Assembly (NCBI RefSeq): GCF_019904155.1
Contig: NZ_JAHCMB010000191.1
Coordinates: 39,014 to 103,013, forward strand
From: Paenibacillus sinensis
Lineage (GTDB): Bacteria > Bacillota > Bacilli > Paenibacillales > Paenibacillaceae
Direction: 5' to 3'
Length of the DNA: 64,000 nucleotides
The notes below the pieces were generated by a model. It was given only the letters and a program-made list of their open reading frames with translations. It was not told the origin of the DNA and searched no databases. How positions within the stretch are numbered: the first letter of the stretch is position 1; each line of letters starts with the position of its first letter. Both the position numbers and the translations under genes were made by a program. This document shows positions 25,162 through 33,620 of this stretch, piece by piece.

Positions 25162-27129
25162 TTAGGCTTTCACTGCTACGCGCTTATCAGCCAGCGACTT
25201 CTTCCAGACGCCGAGGATGAGCGCCGAGATGACGGAGCCGATGATGACCGAGAGCATGAACAGCAGGGCGTGGTTGGCGAGAGCGGCTACGAAGATGCCG
25301 CCGTGCGGTGCCGGAATGTTGATATGCCATAGCTGGGTCAGACCGCCGGCCACTGCGGAGCCGATAATGCAGGAGGTCAGCACGCGAAGCGGGTCAGCTG
25401 CCGCGAACGGAATCGCGCCTTCGGTGATAAAGCTCAGCCCGAGCACATAGTTCGTCAAGCCGGACTTCCGCTCTTCTTCCGTGAATTTAGGCTTGAAGAA
25501 GGTTGTTGCCAGGGCGATTGCCAGCGGAGGAACCATGCCCCCGGCCATAACGGCCGCCATCCATACGCCGTCGCCTGTCGAAGTAAAGATGCCAATGGCA
25601 AAGGTGTAAGCCGCTTTGTTAAACGGACCGCCCATGTCGATCGCCATCATGCCGCCGAGAATAATGCCGAGCAGCACGGCATTGCCTGTTCCAATGTTTT
25701 TCAGACCCTCGGTAAGGCCCGTGTTAATCCAGCTGAAGAACGGGTCGAAGATGAAATACATAATCGTGCCGGTAACCAGCAGACCGAATACCGGATACAG
25801 CAGGATCGGTTTCAGACCGTCCAGCGTTTTGGGCAGGCCGGTGAACAGCTTGCGCAGGCCGATGACAATATATCCGGCGAGGAAACCGGCGGCCAGACCG
25901 CCCAGGAAGCCCGCGTTGGACGATGCCGCCATATAGCCGCCGACGATACCGGGCATCAGCGCCGGACGGTCGCCGATGCTCATCGCGATGAAGCCGGCGA
26001 GAATCGGAATCAGGAAATGGAACGCGCCGTCTCCGCCGCCAATTGCCATGAGCAGCTTATAGATCGGATTATCCGCGCCGCCGACCTGCTCGAACAGGAA
26101 TGAGATGGCGATTAGGATACCGCCGCCGACTACGAACGGGAGCATATGGGAAATACCGTTCATCAGATCCTTGTAAATCTTGCTGCCGACGCTCGGCTTG
26201 CCTTCTGCGGCCGATCCGCCTGCGGAAGATGCCCCGCCCTTGCCGCGGTAGATCGGCGCGTCGCCGGCCGCAGCCTTGCGGATCAGCTCTTCCGGCTTGC
26301 GGATGCCGTCGCTGACCGGTCTTTGCAGGACCGGCTTGCCATTGAAGCGGTCCATCTCGACCTGCTTGTCGGCGGCGACGATAACACCGCTGGCGCGGCT
26401 GATCTCGTCCGGGGTCAGCGTATTCTTGGCTCCTTCGGAGCCATTCGTTTCAACCCGGATGTTGATGCCAAGCTCCTTGGCTTTCTTCTTCAGCGCGTCT
26501 TCCGCCATGTAGGTGTGCGCAATGCCGGTCGGACAGGCGGTAACTGCCACTACAAACGCTTCCATTTTGTCAGGAGCACCGACGATCATTCCGTCCGCTG
26601 CCGGCTGCGATGCCGCTTGCTTCGCGGCTTTGGCCGCCAGAGCCGCTTCTTCGGCTGCCTTGGCCGCTTCATCCGCCGCCTGCTTCGCATCGAACAGAGC
26701 CGCCACCTCATTGGGCGTGCGGGTATTCTTCAGCTGATCGATAAAGTCGGGATCGATGAGCATGCGGGACAGCGCGGCGAGCGTGCGAAGATGCGTGTTG
26801 CCGGCTCCTTCCGGAGCCGCGATCATGAAGAACAGGTAAGCCGGTTCGCCGTCCAGCGTCTCGAAATCGACGCCGGCCGCACTCTTGGCGAAGACGACCG
26901 TCGCTTCATTGACAGCCTTAGTCTTGGCATGAGGCATAGCGATTCCGCCGCCGATCCCCGTGCTGGACTCTGCCTCGCGCTTCAGAATCATTTCCTTGAA
27001 TAACACGCGGTTATTGATGCGTCCGCTCTGATCCAGGCTGGCGATAAGCTCGTCGATGGCAGCTTCCTTCGTAGCTGCCTTGAGGTCCATGACCATGGCC
27101 TCTTTTATCATCAGGTCCGTAATTCTCAT
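25162..27129 (-). CDS. fruA: PTS fructose transporter subunit IIABC
   Basis: This 655-residue membrane protein imports fructose and phosphorylates it to fructose-1-phosphate. The EIIA domain comes first (phospho-His67 in AMPHAKT), then an Ala/Lys-rich linker (about 150-180), an EIIB domain with Cys199 in VTACPTGIAHTYMAEDAL, and an EIIC membrane domain (about 310-650). It follows fruK and fruR in the usual order. Its stop lies only a few bases from the promoter of the nitrogenase-like array. Confidence 0.94.
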   Translation of the reverse strand: MRITDLMIKEAMVMDLKAATKEAAIDELIASLDQSGRINNRVLFKEMILKREAESSTGIGGGIAMPHAKTKAVNEATVVFAKSAAGVDFETLDGEPAYLFFMIAAPEGAGNTHLRTLAALSRMLIDPDFIDQLKNTRTPNEVAALFDAKQAADEAAKAAEEAALAAKAAKQAASQPAADGMIVGAPDKMEAFVVAVTACPTGIAHTYMAEDALKKKAKELGINIRVETNGSEGAKNTLTPDEISRASGVIVAADKQVEMDRFNGKPVLQRPVSDGIRKPEELIRKAAAGDAPIYRGKGGASSAGGSAAEGKPSVGSKIYKDLMNGISHMLPFVVGGGILIAISFLFEQVGGADNPIYKLLMAIGGGDGAFHFLIPILAGFIAMSIGDRPALMPGIVGGYMAASSNAGFLGGLAAGFLAGYIVIGLRKLFTGLPKTLDGLKPILLYPVFGLLVTGTIMYFIFDPFFSWINTGLTEGLKNIGTGNAVLLGIILGGMMAIDMGGPFNKAAYTFAIGIFTSTGDGVWMAAVMAGGMVPPLAIALATTFFKPKFTEEERKSGLTNYVLGLSFITEGAIPFAAADPLRVLTSCIIGSAVAGGLTQLWHINIPAPHGGIFVAALANHALLFMLSVIIGSVISALILGVWKKSLADKRVAVKA

Positions 27130-27221
27130 TTCCGTTCAACTCCTTTAAATAGCTCATGTAAATAGCTCATGTTCAATTCCACGAGTTCAATTTCATGGTG
27201 ACGATTCCGGCCTCTACGGCA

Positions 27222-28133
27222 TTACAGCGGAGTAATGTCAACCTGGGGGCGCAGCCGCTCGATCTCCTCCTTCACGGCCAAATCGTCGGAGAATGCGGTG
27301 GCGCTGCCCGAAGCGACCCCGGTGCGGAAGGCTTCGATGGGATCGCCGGTCAGGACCAGCGTCCCGACAAATCCGGCGATCATGGAGTCGCCTGCGCCTA
27401 CCGAATTTCGCACCGTCCCGGACGGCACAGTGGCGCGGTACACCTCATTCTCCGTTATGAGCAATGCGCCTTCGCCTGCCATGGAAATCAGCACATGCTT
27501 GGCGCCCTCCGCAAGCAGCTTGCGGCCGTATAAGACAATCTCCTCTATGGAGTTAATCGTAACGCCATACAGCTCAGCCAGCTCATGATGATTCGGCTTG
27601 ACGAGCAGCGGCTTGTGAACAAGCGCTTCCTTGAGCGCCTTGCCCGTCGTGTCGATGACGAATTCAGCGCCGGACTGCCGGCATGCCTTCACCAGCTCCT
27701 GGTAGAAGCCTCCGCCAAGCGAAGGCGGTGCGCTGCCCGACAGAATGACGATGTCATCAGGCTGCAGATGCGCCAGTTTATCCAGAAGCTTCCCGGCTTC
27801 CTCACCTTCGATTACCGGGCCAAGCCCGTTGATTTCCGTCTCTTCTCCTGCTTTCAGCTTGATGTTGATGCGGGTGTCATCCTTGACGAATACGAAATCG
27901 CGCTCGATTCCGTCCTCCCGCAGCTTGTCGTCGATGAACCTTCCGGTAAATCCTCCGAGAAAGCCGAGAGCCGTATTGCCAACCTCAAGCTGATTCAGCA
28001 CGCGGGATACATTGATCCCTTTTCCTCCCGGAAGCTTCAAATCCCGCTTCATCCGGTTCAGGTCACCCAGCTTCAAATCTTCTACCTCCACGATGTAATC
28101 GATGGAAGGGTTAAGCGTCACCGTATAGATCAT
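27222..28133 (-). CDS. fruK: 1-phosphofructokinase
   Basis: This PfkB-family kinase of 303 residues converts fructose-1-phosphate to fructose-1,6-bisphosphate. It has the N-terminal GGKGINVSRVL substrate segment and the C-terminal SVGAGDSMIAGF motif with the catalytic Asp. It starts three bases after the fruR stop codon, so the two genes are tightly coupled, with fruA 92 bases further on. Confidence 0.94.
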   Translation of the reverse strand: MIYTVTLNPSIDYIVEVEDLKLGDLNRMKRDLKLPGGKGINVSRVLNQLEVGNTALGFLGGFTGRFIDDKLREDGIERDFVFVKDDTRINIKLKAGEETEINGLGPVIEGEEAGKLLDKLAHLQPDDIVILSGSAPPSLGGGFYQELVKACRQSGAEFVIDTTGKALKEALVHKPLLVKPNHHELAELYGVTINSIEEIVLYGRKLLAEGAKHVLISMAGEGALLITENEVYRATVPSGTVRNSVGAGDSMIAGFVGTLVLTGDPIEAFRTGVASGSATAFSDDLAVKEEIERLRPQVDITPL

Positions 28134-28136
28134 ATT

Positions 28137-28889
28137 TCATCCCTCAATTATTTTGGTTTTTCCGGCAAAGGAATGCCGCAGACGTTCCGGAACAGCTTCC
28201 GTTATCACCGCAGCCTCGTGCAGGTCAAACAGCTTGGCGAACGCGACCTCGCCGAATTTGCTGGAGTCCGCCAGCACGAATGTGGTACTGGACAGCTGGT
28301 GGGCCCGCCTCTTGATCAGAGCCTCCTCCGGATCGGGGGTTGTGAACCCGAATTCCGCATCTACGCCATTTGTACCCAGAAAACATTTGTCGAAGCGAAA
28401 GTTCTCCATATTTTGCAGCGCGATACTGCCAATGACCGCTTTTGTATGGCTCTTCATCATTCCGCCGAGCAGGTAGCTGCGTATCTGCTTGCTGACCAGC
28501 TCTTCCACATGCGACAGGCCGTTGGTGACAACCGTGATGTCCTTCGCGGTAATTTGAGAAATCATTGCTAATGTTGTTGTTCCCGCATCCAAATAAATAC
28601 ATTCACCATCCTGCAGCTGAGCAGCGGCTAAACGGGCAATCGACTGTTTTTCTTGAACGTTTTTGGAGGTTTTCTCTTCCATGCCTGGCTCCAGGCTCCG
28701 GTGGGATAAAATGGAGGCGCCCCCATGTACCCGTTTGAGCAAATTTCGCGACTCCAGATCGATTAAATCCCGCCGCACCGTAGATTCTGAAGCATCCAGC
28801 ATAGCGGTAAGCTCGTGAAGCTTGACGACCCCATTTTCTTGTAAGCGCTGTAATATAAGAGCGTAACGTTCTTCCGTAAGCACTTTCAT
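28137..28889 (-). CDS. fruR: DeoR-family repressor of the fructose operon
   Basis: An N-terminal DeoR winged helix (MLDASESTVRRDLIDLESRNLLKRVHGGA) is followed by a sugar-phosphate-sensing domain with the YLDAGTTTLAM loop, 250 residues in all. FruR proteins are released from DNA by fructose-1-phosphate. It is first in the fru operon. Two TGATTGTTTTT boxes 20 bases apart lie just upstream of its start, consistent with autorepression. A possible catabolite-repression site (TGTAAGCGCTGTAA, 28840-28853) lies inside its first codons. Confidence 0.9.
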   Translation of the reverse strand: MKVLTEERYALILQRLQENGVVKLHELTAMLDASESTVRRDLIDLESRNLLKRVHGGASILSHRSLEPGMEEKTSKNVQEKQSIARLAAAQLQDGECIYLDAGTTTLAMISQITAKDITVVTNGLSHVEELVSKQIRSYLLGGMMKSHTKAVIGSIALQNMENFRFDKCFLGTNGVDAEFGFTTPDPEEALIKRRAHQLSSTTFVLADSSKFGEVAFAKLFDLHEAAVITEAVPERLRHSFAGKTKIIEG

Positions 28890-28906
28890 TCCTCCTGCCT
28901 AGTCAT

Positions 28907-28957
28907 ATCGTATCACAAATCCGTTAAAAAACAATCACTATTATTCAAAAACAATCA
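28907..28957 (-). promoter_or_regulatory. fru promoter with two FruR boxes
   Basis: On the minus strand TGATTGTTTTT occurs at 28957-28947 and 28937-28927, exactly 20 bases apart. The nearer box overlaps a probable -35 (TTGTTT) that is 16 bases from TACGAT (28912-28907). The layout is typical of DeoR-type fructose repressors. Confidence 0.72.
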
Positions 28958-29181
28958 GAATTCTTCAAAACCCTCCAAAAATATTTCGATATGGTGAACG
29001 GCTTCAAATGACCGATTAACGCTGGCCGATCTCTTTTCGAAATTCAGGATTACTAGAGTTGAGAGTACATATTCAGAGATATGGACAAAGGGCCAGTTCC
29101 TAGTATTTTCAAATGAATATAAATATAGCGCAAGGAAATCTAGCACTGCCCTTATATAACCGTCATGAAGGAGGGGGAACC

Positions 29182-30537
29182 ATGACATTGGACATTGTAA
29201 TCACCGGTTTTGTATTTATTATGGCTATGCTGGTTATTTTCTGGAGACCCGGAGGGATCAGCGAAGCCTGGCCGGCGTCCGTCGGGGCCGGAATTATTCT
29301 ACTAACCGGAATCGTATCCCGCCATGACGTTGCGAACATCGTTCAGAAAATTGGAGGGGCTTCCGTTACCATCATGGCGACGATTGTCATGGCGGTCATT
29401 CTGGAAAGCTTCGGTTTCTTCAATTGGGCGGCTGTAAGACTGGCCCTGCTGTCCAAAGGCTCCGGCTATCGATTATATTGGAATATTCAAATTCTCTGTT
29501 TCTTCATGACTCTGCTATTCAACAATGACGGCAGCATCCTGATTACAACCCCGATTCTCATCCTGTTGCTGAAAAATCTGCGCCTAAAAACACATCAAAT
29601 GATCCCTTATCTATTAAGCGGGGCATTGATTGCAACAGCTTCCAGCGCACCTATCGGAGTCAGCAATATCGTCAATTTGATCGCTTTGAAAATCGTTCAT
29701 ATGAGCCTCTACATGCATACAGCCATGATGTTTGTTCCTGCAACTGCGGGTCTTCTGTTTATGTCATCCCTCATGTTTCTTGTCATGAAAAAAAAGCTGC
29801 CCCAAACACTGCCGCCAGCAGAATATGATCTGGAAGAGACTGATTTCGCTGCCGACCGTCAATCGAAGAAAAGTGTTAATTCTGCTGACAGCAAGAAGAA
29901 ACGAACCTTTTTTATGCTAAAAGTACTGGGTTTTGTCTTCACGCTGCGCTGTCTTCTCTTTGTTGCCTCTTTCTTCGCCATTCCGGTTGAATGGGTTGCT
30001 GTATCGGGTTCAATCGTTCTGCTGCTGTGGAGATGGTACCGTTTGGGCACAAGCCCTTCCGATATTGTAACGAAAATTCCGTGGCATATTCTGATCTTCG
30101 CCTTCTCGATGTACGTTATCATTTATGGCCTTCACAATGCCGGACTGACTGCGGTACTGGTGAAATTCTGCGCCCCCATCGTAGCTCAGGGATTGCTGCA
30201 GGCAAGCCTGATCATGGGCGGACTCGTCTCCATTCTGTCCAATGTGTTTAATAACCATCCCGCTTTGATGATCGGAACCATTACCTTGACCGAGCTGAAC
30301 CTCGATCCCGTCACACTGAAGACTATCTATCTGGCCAACATTGTTGGCAGCGATATCGGGTCCCTGCTGTTTCCGATTGGAACTCTCGCCTCTCTTCTGT
30401 GGATGCATATCCTCAGACAGCAGAAGATTCCGGTGAAATGGAAAGATTATCTGCGTGTCACCCTGCTCGTTGTCCCTCTAACAACCATTGTAACCTTATT
30501 CCTTTTATACTACTGGGTTCAACTCATCTTTTCTTAA
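29182..30537 (+). CDS. ArsB/NhaD-family membrane transporter
   Basis: This polytopic protein of 451 residues and about eleven membrane segments is related to arsenite efflux permease ArsB (opening VFIMAMLVIFWRPGGISEAWPA, then LLFNNDGSILITTPIL and LSNVFNNHPALM). It has a basic cytosolic loop around residues 210-240. There is no arsR, arsC or arsD beside it, so arsenite specificity is unproven; other anions or Na+/H+ exchange are possible. I chose the ATG at 29182 behind GAAGGAGGGGG. Confidence 0.78.
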   Translation: MTLDIVITGFVFIMAMLVIFWRPGGISEAWPASVGAGIILLTGIVSRHDVANIVQKIGGASVTIMATIVMAVILESFGFFNWAAVRLALLSKGSGYRLYWNIQILCFFMTLLFNNDGSILITTPILILLLKNLRLKTHQMIPYLLSGALIATASSAPIGVSNIVNLIALKIVHMSLYMHTAMMFVPATAGLLFMSSLMFLVMKKKLPQTLPPAEYDLEETDFAADRQSKKSVNSADSKKKRTFFMLKVLGFVFTLRCLLFVASFFAIPVEWVAVSGSIVLLLWRWYRLGTSPSDIVTKIPWHILIFAFSMYVIIYGLHNAGLTAVLVKFCAPIVAQGLLQASLIMGGLVSILSNVFNNHPALMIGTITLTELNLDPVTLKTIYLANIVGSDIGSLLFPIGTLASLLWMHILRQQKIPVKWKDYLRVTLLVVPLTTIVTLFLLYYWVQLIFS

Positions 30538-30553
30538 ATCTGTATTTCAATAA

Positions 30554-30567
30554 TAGTTGATCAACTA
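30554..30567. promoter_or_regulatory. 14-bp palindrome upstream of small gene
   Basis: TAGTTGATCAACTA is a perfect palindrome 58 bases before the next start codon and may be an operator. Nothing else supports this. Confidence 0.3.
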
Positions 30568-30625
30568 GAAACAACTTCATAGAAATGCATATGATGTATC
30601 AGAAATTTGGAAGGGAGCCAAAAAG

Positions 30626-30931
30626 ATGAAACATGTGGAACTGCGTGTAGAGCAAGGCGCCGGCGTTGGACAAGGCTACTTTATCGAAGAAATCCCTCCT
30701 GGTATTAACACATTGGTACTGCTCAAGAACGAAGGCAAAGCACTGCTGCAGCTGGTAATTACCCGATTCAACGCGCCGTCTCTTACATTTGATGTTGAGC
30801 CGCATACCGATTTTGCAGTGGAACTCGCCAATATACAGACTGTGGGCATCTTCGTTCCGGCAGACGACAAGCACAGAGGAAAAGGAAAGCTGATTATCAT
30901 CCCTAACTTTTTGAACATCAATCTCGTATAA
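30626..30931 (+). CDS. small hypothetical protein, beta-rich
   Basis: I do not recognise this 101-residue protein. Alternating hydrophobic residues and few helix formers suggest an all-beta fold; no Cys, signal peptide or membrane segment is present. GGAAGGGAG precedes the ATG and a strong terminator follows, so it is very likely expressed on its own. The neighbours (transporter upstream, WYL regulator downstream) give no functional clue. Confidence 0.65.
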   Translation: MKHVELRVEQGAGVGQGYFIEEIPPGINTLVLLKNEGKALLQLVITRFNAPSLTFDVEPHTDFAVELANIQTVGIFVPADDKHRGKGKLIIIPNFLNINLV

Positions 30932-30973
30932 TCCGAGGTTCGGCGCGGTCTGACTGAGAGAATCTTTTTTATC

Positions 30974-31025
30974 CTAAAAATATCGCATTTCCCCTTCCGC
31001 GCTAAGGGGGATGCGATATTTTTAT
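30974..31025 (+). terminator. intrinsic terminator
   Basis: AAAAATATCGCAT pairs with ATGCGATATTTTT around an inner CCCCTT/AAGGGG stem. It ends the small gene at 30626 and insulates the WYL regulator. Confidence 0.88.
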
Positions 31026-31059
31026 ATGCTAGGTTATACTGAGGCTATGAGGTGGTCGC

Positions 31060-31971
31060 ATGCAAATCGGCAGATTGTTTGAAATTGTATATCTCCTGCA
31101 GGAGCATAAAAACACAACGGCCAAAGCGCTGGCCGAGCATTTCGAGGTATCCGTCCGCACCATTTTGCGCGATATCGATACGCTGGCCGCGGCGGGCATT
31201 CCGGTATATACCGCCCAGGGGAAGGGCGGAGGCATTTTCATCCTGGATACATTTATTCTGAACAAAGCCGTCATCTCCGAAGAGGAGCAGAACGACATTC
31301 TCTTCGCTCTTCAGAGCCTGTCCGCCACGCGGCATGTTGATCCACAGCATACGCTCGGCAAGCTGCGCAGCTTTTTTGAGAAGAGGGATACGGATTGGAT
31401 TGAGGTGGATTTATCACGCTGGGGCAATTCGAAGACCGATCGGGAGAAGTTCGAGACGCTGAAGAACGGCGTCATCCAAAGACGCGCGCTCGCCTTCACC
31501 TACTTCAATTCAAGCGGCGAATCCCGCGAACGGCGTGTGTACCCGCTGAGGCTTGTATTCAAGTCGCATTCCTGGTATTTGCTTGCCTATTGCCTGTCCA
31601 AATGCGATTACCGCATCTTCAAGGTCAACCGCATGACCCTGCCCGTGCTGCTGGACGATACTTTCGACGCTGGATCTTATCATCCGCCCGAAATTGAGCC
31701 TTCCCGCGAAGTCACCGGCGTTCCTGCGGTGGTCAGGCTCAAATTCTCGCCCCACGCCGCTTTCCGCATCCATGATGAGTTCGATGAGCAGGACTTCGTT
31801 CAGACCGAAGATGGCTCCTTCCTGGTCGCGGTAGCATGGCCGGAGGATCAATGGCTCTATGATTATATTCTGTCCTTCGGAACCGCCGTGGAGGTGCTGG
31901 AGCCGCCCTCCGTCCGGAACGGAATTGCCCGTAGGGCGGAGCTGATCGTTCAAACCTACAAACCGGATTAA
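31060..31971 (+). CDS. HTH-WYL (YafY-type) transcriptional regulator
   Basis: An N-terminal DeoR-like winged helix (LAEHFEVSVRTILRDIDTLAAAGIPVY) is followed by a WYL domain containing SHSWYLLAYC and a C-terminal extension, 303 residues in all. WYL domains are thought to bind nucleic acid or nucleotide ligands. GAGGTGG precedes the ATG. The zinc-ribbon gene downstream is a possible but unproven target. Confidence 0.86.
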   Translation: MQIGRLFEIVYLLQEHKNTTAKALAEHFEVSVRTILRDIDTLAAAGIPVYTAQGKGGGIFILDTFILNKAVISEEEQNDILFALQSLSATRHVDPQHTLGKLRSFFEKRDTDWIEVDLSRWGNSKTDREKFETLKNGVIQRRALAFTYFNSSGESRERRVYPLRLVFKSHSWYLLAYCLSKCDYRIFKVNRMTLPVLLDDTFDAGSYHPPEIEPSREVTGVPAVVRLKFSPHAAFRIHDEFDEQDFVQTEDGSFLVAVAWPEDQWLYDYILSFGTAVEVLEPPSVRNGIARRAELIVQTYKPD

Positions 31972-32050
31972 AACATGAAGCGCTGTTGTCAGGTTAGGTG
32001 TGATACGCTGTACAAGCAGTTAACCATTTGAAGCGAAAGGGAGAATCGAG

Positions 32051-32314
32051 ATGACAGCCGCTTTATGTCAAAGCTGTGCCATGCCGATGGAGTCCTCCGA
32101 ATTGTATGGGACGAACACGGACGGAAGCCAGAATCCGGATTACTGCAAGTATTGCTATGAGGATGGGGCATTCAAGGCCGACATCACCCAGGAACAGATG
32201 ATCGAGGAATGCGTTCCGCATATGGTCTCGGCCAACCCTGGAATGGACGGGGACGGGGCGCGGGCCATCATGCGCCAGGTGTTCCCTTCCCTGAAGCGCT
32301 GGAAGACCACTTGA
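32051..32314 (+). CDS. small zinc-ribbon protein
   Basis: This 87-residue protein has two Cys pairs (LCQSCAMPM and YCKYCYEDG) that form a treble-clef or ribbon zinc site, followed by a helical C-terminal half. Proteins with this opening are common in Bacillota and have no assigned role. AAGGGAG precedes the ATG and a terminator follows. Confidence 0.75.
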   Translation: MTAALCQSCAMPMESSELYGTNTDGSQNPDYCKYCYEDGAFKADITQEQMIEECVPHMVSANPGMDGDGARAIMRQVFPSLKRWKTT

Positions 32315-32331
32315 AGAATTGAAAGCAGGAC

Positions 32332-32384
32332 AAATACCCGGATGCCGCCGTTCTTACGGGAACGGCGCATCCGGGTATTTTTTT
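32332..32384 (+). terminator. intrinsic terminator
   Basis: AAATACCCGGATGCCGCCGTT pairs with AACGGCGCATCCGGGTATTT with one bulge, followed by Ts. Confidence 0.9.
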
Positions 32385-32510
32385 ATGAGAAGCTGTATCG
32401 ATCATCCGGGCCTGGTCATTATTGGAATTGAATGGACCAACCGATAAATAATAGAAAGGACAACCGTTTAGGATTCCCTGCGATTGTTGCACTACATAAC
32501 GAGTCGGGAG

Positions 32511-33362
32511 ATGGTTTCATTGGATACACTATCATCACAGCAGCTTTCCGGGTTAAAAGAGGCGCTGGAGCAAAGTTTGCCTTTGATTCAGCAGCTTTTT
32601 CCAATGGATGTGATGTTCGCACTGACGGATACAGAGAAATTTCTGCATTATTTATCGGGACGCACTTTGGACATCCGCCTTCAAGAAGGAGACGCGGTTC
32701 CGGATACCAGCGGTCTTCGGAAGGCGATGGACAGCGGGCAGTTCGCCAGCGCCGATGTCGATGCCAGGGTGTACGGCATTCCGTTCAAATCCAATACATT
32801 GCCTCTCAAGGATGAGCAGGAGCGGATCATCGGAGCGATTACGCTGGGCATCAGCCTGGAGAATCAGCTAATTCTGACCCAGGCGGCCGAGAATCTGGCG
32901 GTTGGCTCAGGAGAGGTTCGCTCCGCCACCGATAACATCGCCGCCTCTGCGACTCAGCTGAATACCGAAATTCAAGACCTCAAGCAGCTGGGAGAGCAGA
33001 TTGTCGTCCATTTGAAGCATACCGATGAGATGCTAGGCTTCATCAAGCGTGTAGCCGACAACTCCAGGCTGCTCAGCATCAACGCATCGATTGAAGCTGC
33101 ACATGCGGGCGAGCATGGACGCGGCTTCAGCGTCGTCGCCTCGGAAATGCGCAAAATGGCCGATTCCAGCGCCTCTTCGGCCAAGGAGATCGAGGAGATT
33201 CTGAAGACGATCCAGGGCAATATCGCCCTGCTCGACGAGACGCTGGCCGCCTGCCTGGAGCAGAGCGAGCAGCAGGCTGCGGCGACCGAGCAGATTGCCG
33301 CGTCCATGGAGCAGCTGGCCGAATCAGCCAAGGACATCCGGGGCATCGCCCGCCTGATTTGA
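32511..33362 (+). CDS. soluble MCP-like signalling protein
   Basis: This protein of about 283 residues has no membrane segment. The N-terminal part (to about 115) resembles the sensing domain of soluble chemoreceptor-like proteins. The C-terminal part is a methyl-accepting signalling domain with the hairpin-tip sequence LLSINASIEAAHAGEHGRGFSVVA and coiled-coil arms. It would act through CheA/CheW or a similar kinase. The ATG at 32511 has poor spacing from GGGAG; a TTG at 32520 (GGGAG nine bases upstream) may be the real start. Confidence 0.8.
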   Translation: MVSLDTLSSQQLSGLKEALEQSLPLIQQLFPMDVMFALTDTEKFLHYLSGRTLDIRLQEGDAVPDTSGLRKAMDSGQFASADVDARVYGIPFKSNTLPLKDEQERIIGAITLGISLENQLILTQAAENLAVGSGEVRSATDNIAASATQLNTEIQDLKQLGEQIVVHLKHTDEMLGFIKRVADNSRLLSINASIEAAHAGEHGRGFSVVASEMRKMADSSASSAKEIEEILKTIQGNIALLDETLAACLEQSEQQAAATEQIAASMEQLAESAKDIRGIARLI

Positions 33363-33545
33363 GCCATGCTGTTAAGGCCGCGTGAGGGCCTCCATTTAGG
33401 CATGAGCTTGGCTGGCATGGCCCATTCATGGCCAATTTGAACGGGGCCATGTTGTTAGGACCGCGTGAGAGCCTCCATTGAGGCATGAGCTTGACTGGCA
33501 TGGCCCATTATGGCCCATTTGATCAGGGCCAAGTTGTCAGGGCAG
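33363..33545. repeat. 83-bp tandem repeat, 2.2 copies
   Basis: Units begin at 33363, 33446 and 33528 (GCCATG/GCCAAG..GTTGTTAGG..CGCGTGAGAGCCTCCATT..GGCATGAGCTTG). The two full copies are about 85-90 percent identical. The repeat lies between convergent genes and carries GGCATGGCCCAT and GGCCATG-type inverted motifs. Role unknown. Confidence 0.8.
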
Positions 33546-33620
33546 GCGGAATGCCCGCCCCGAACGGATGGCACGCAGCACTTGGTACGGGTAATTGTCT
33601 ACGAAGGGGCGTGATGCGGA

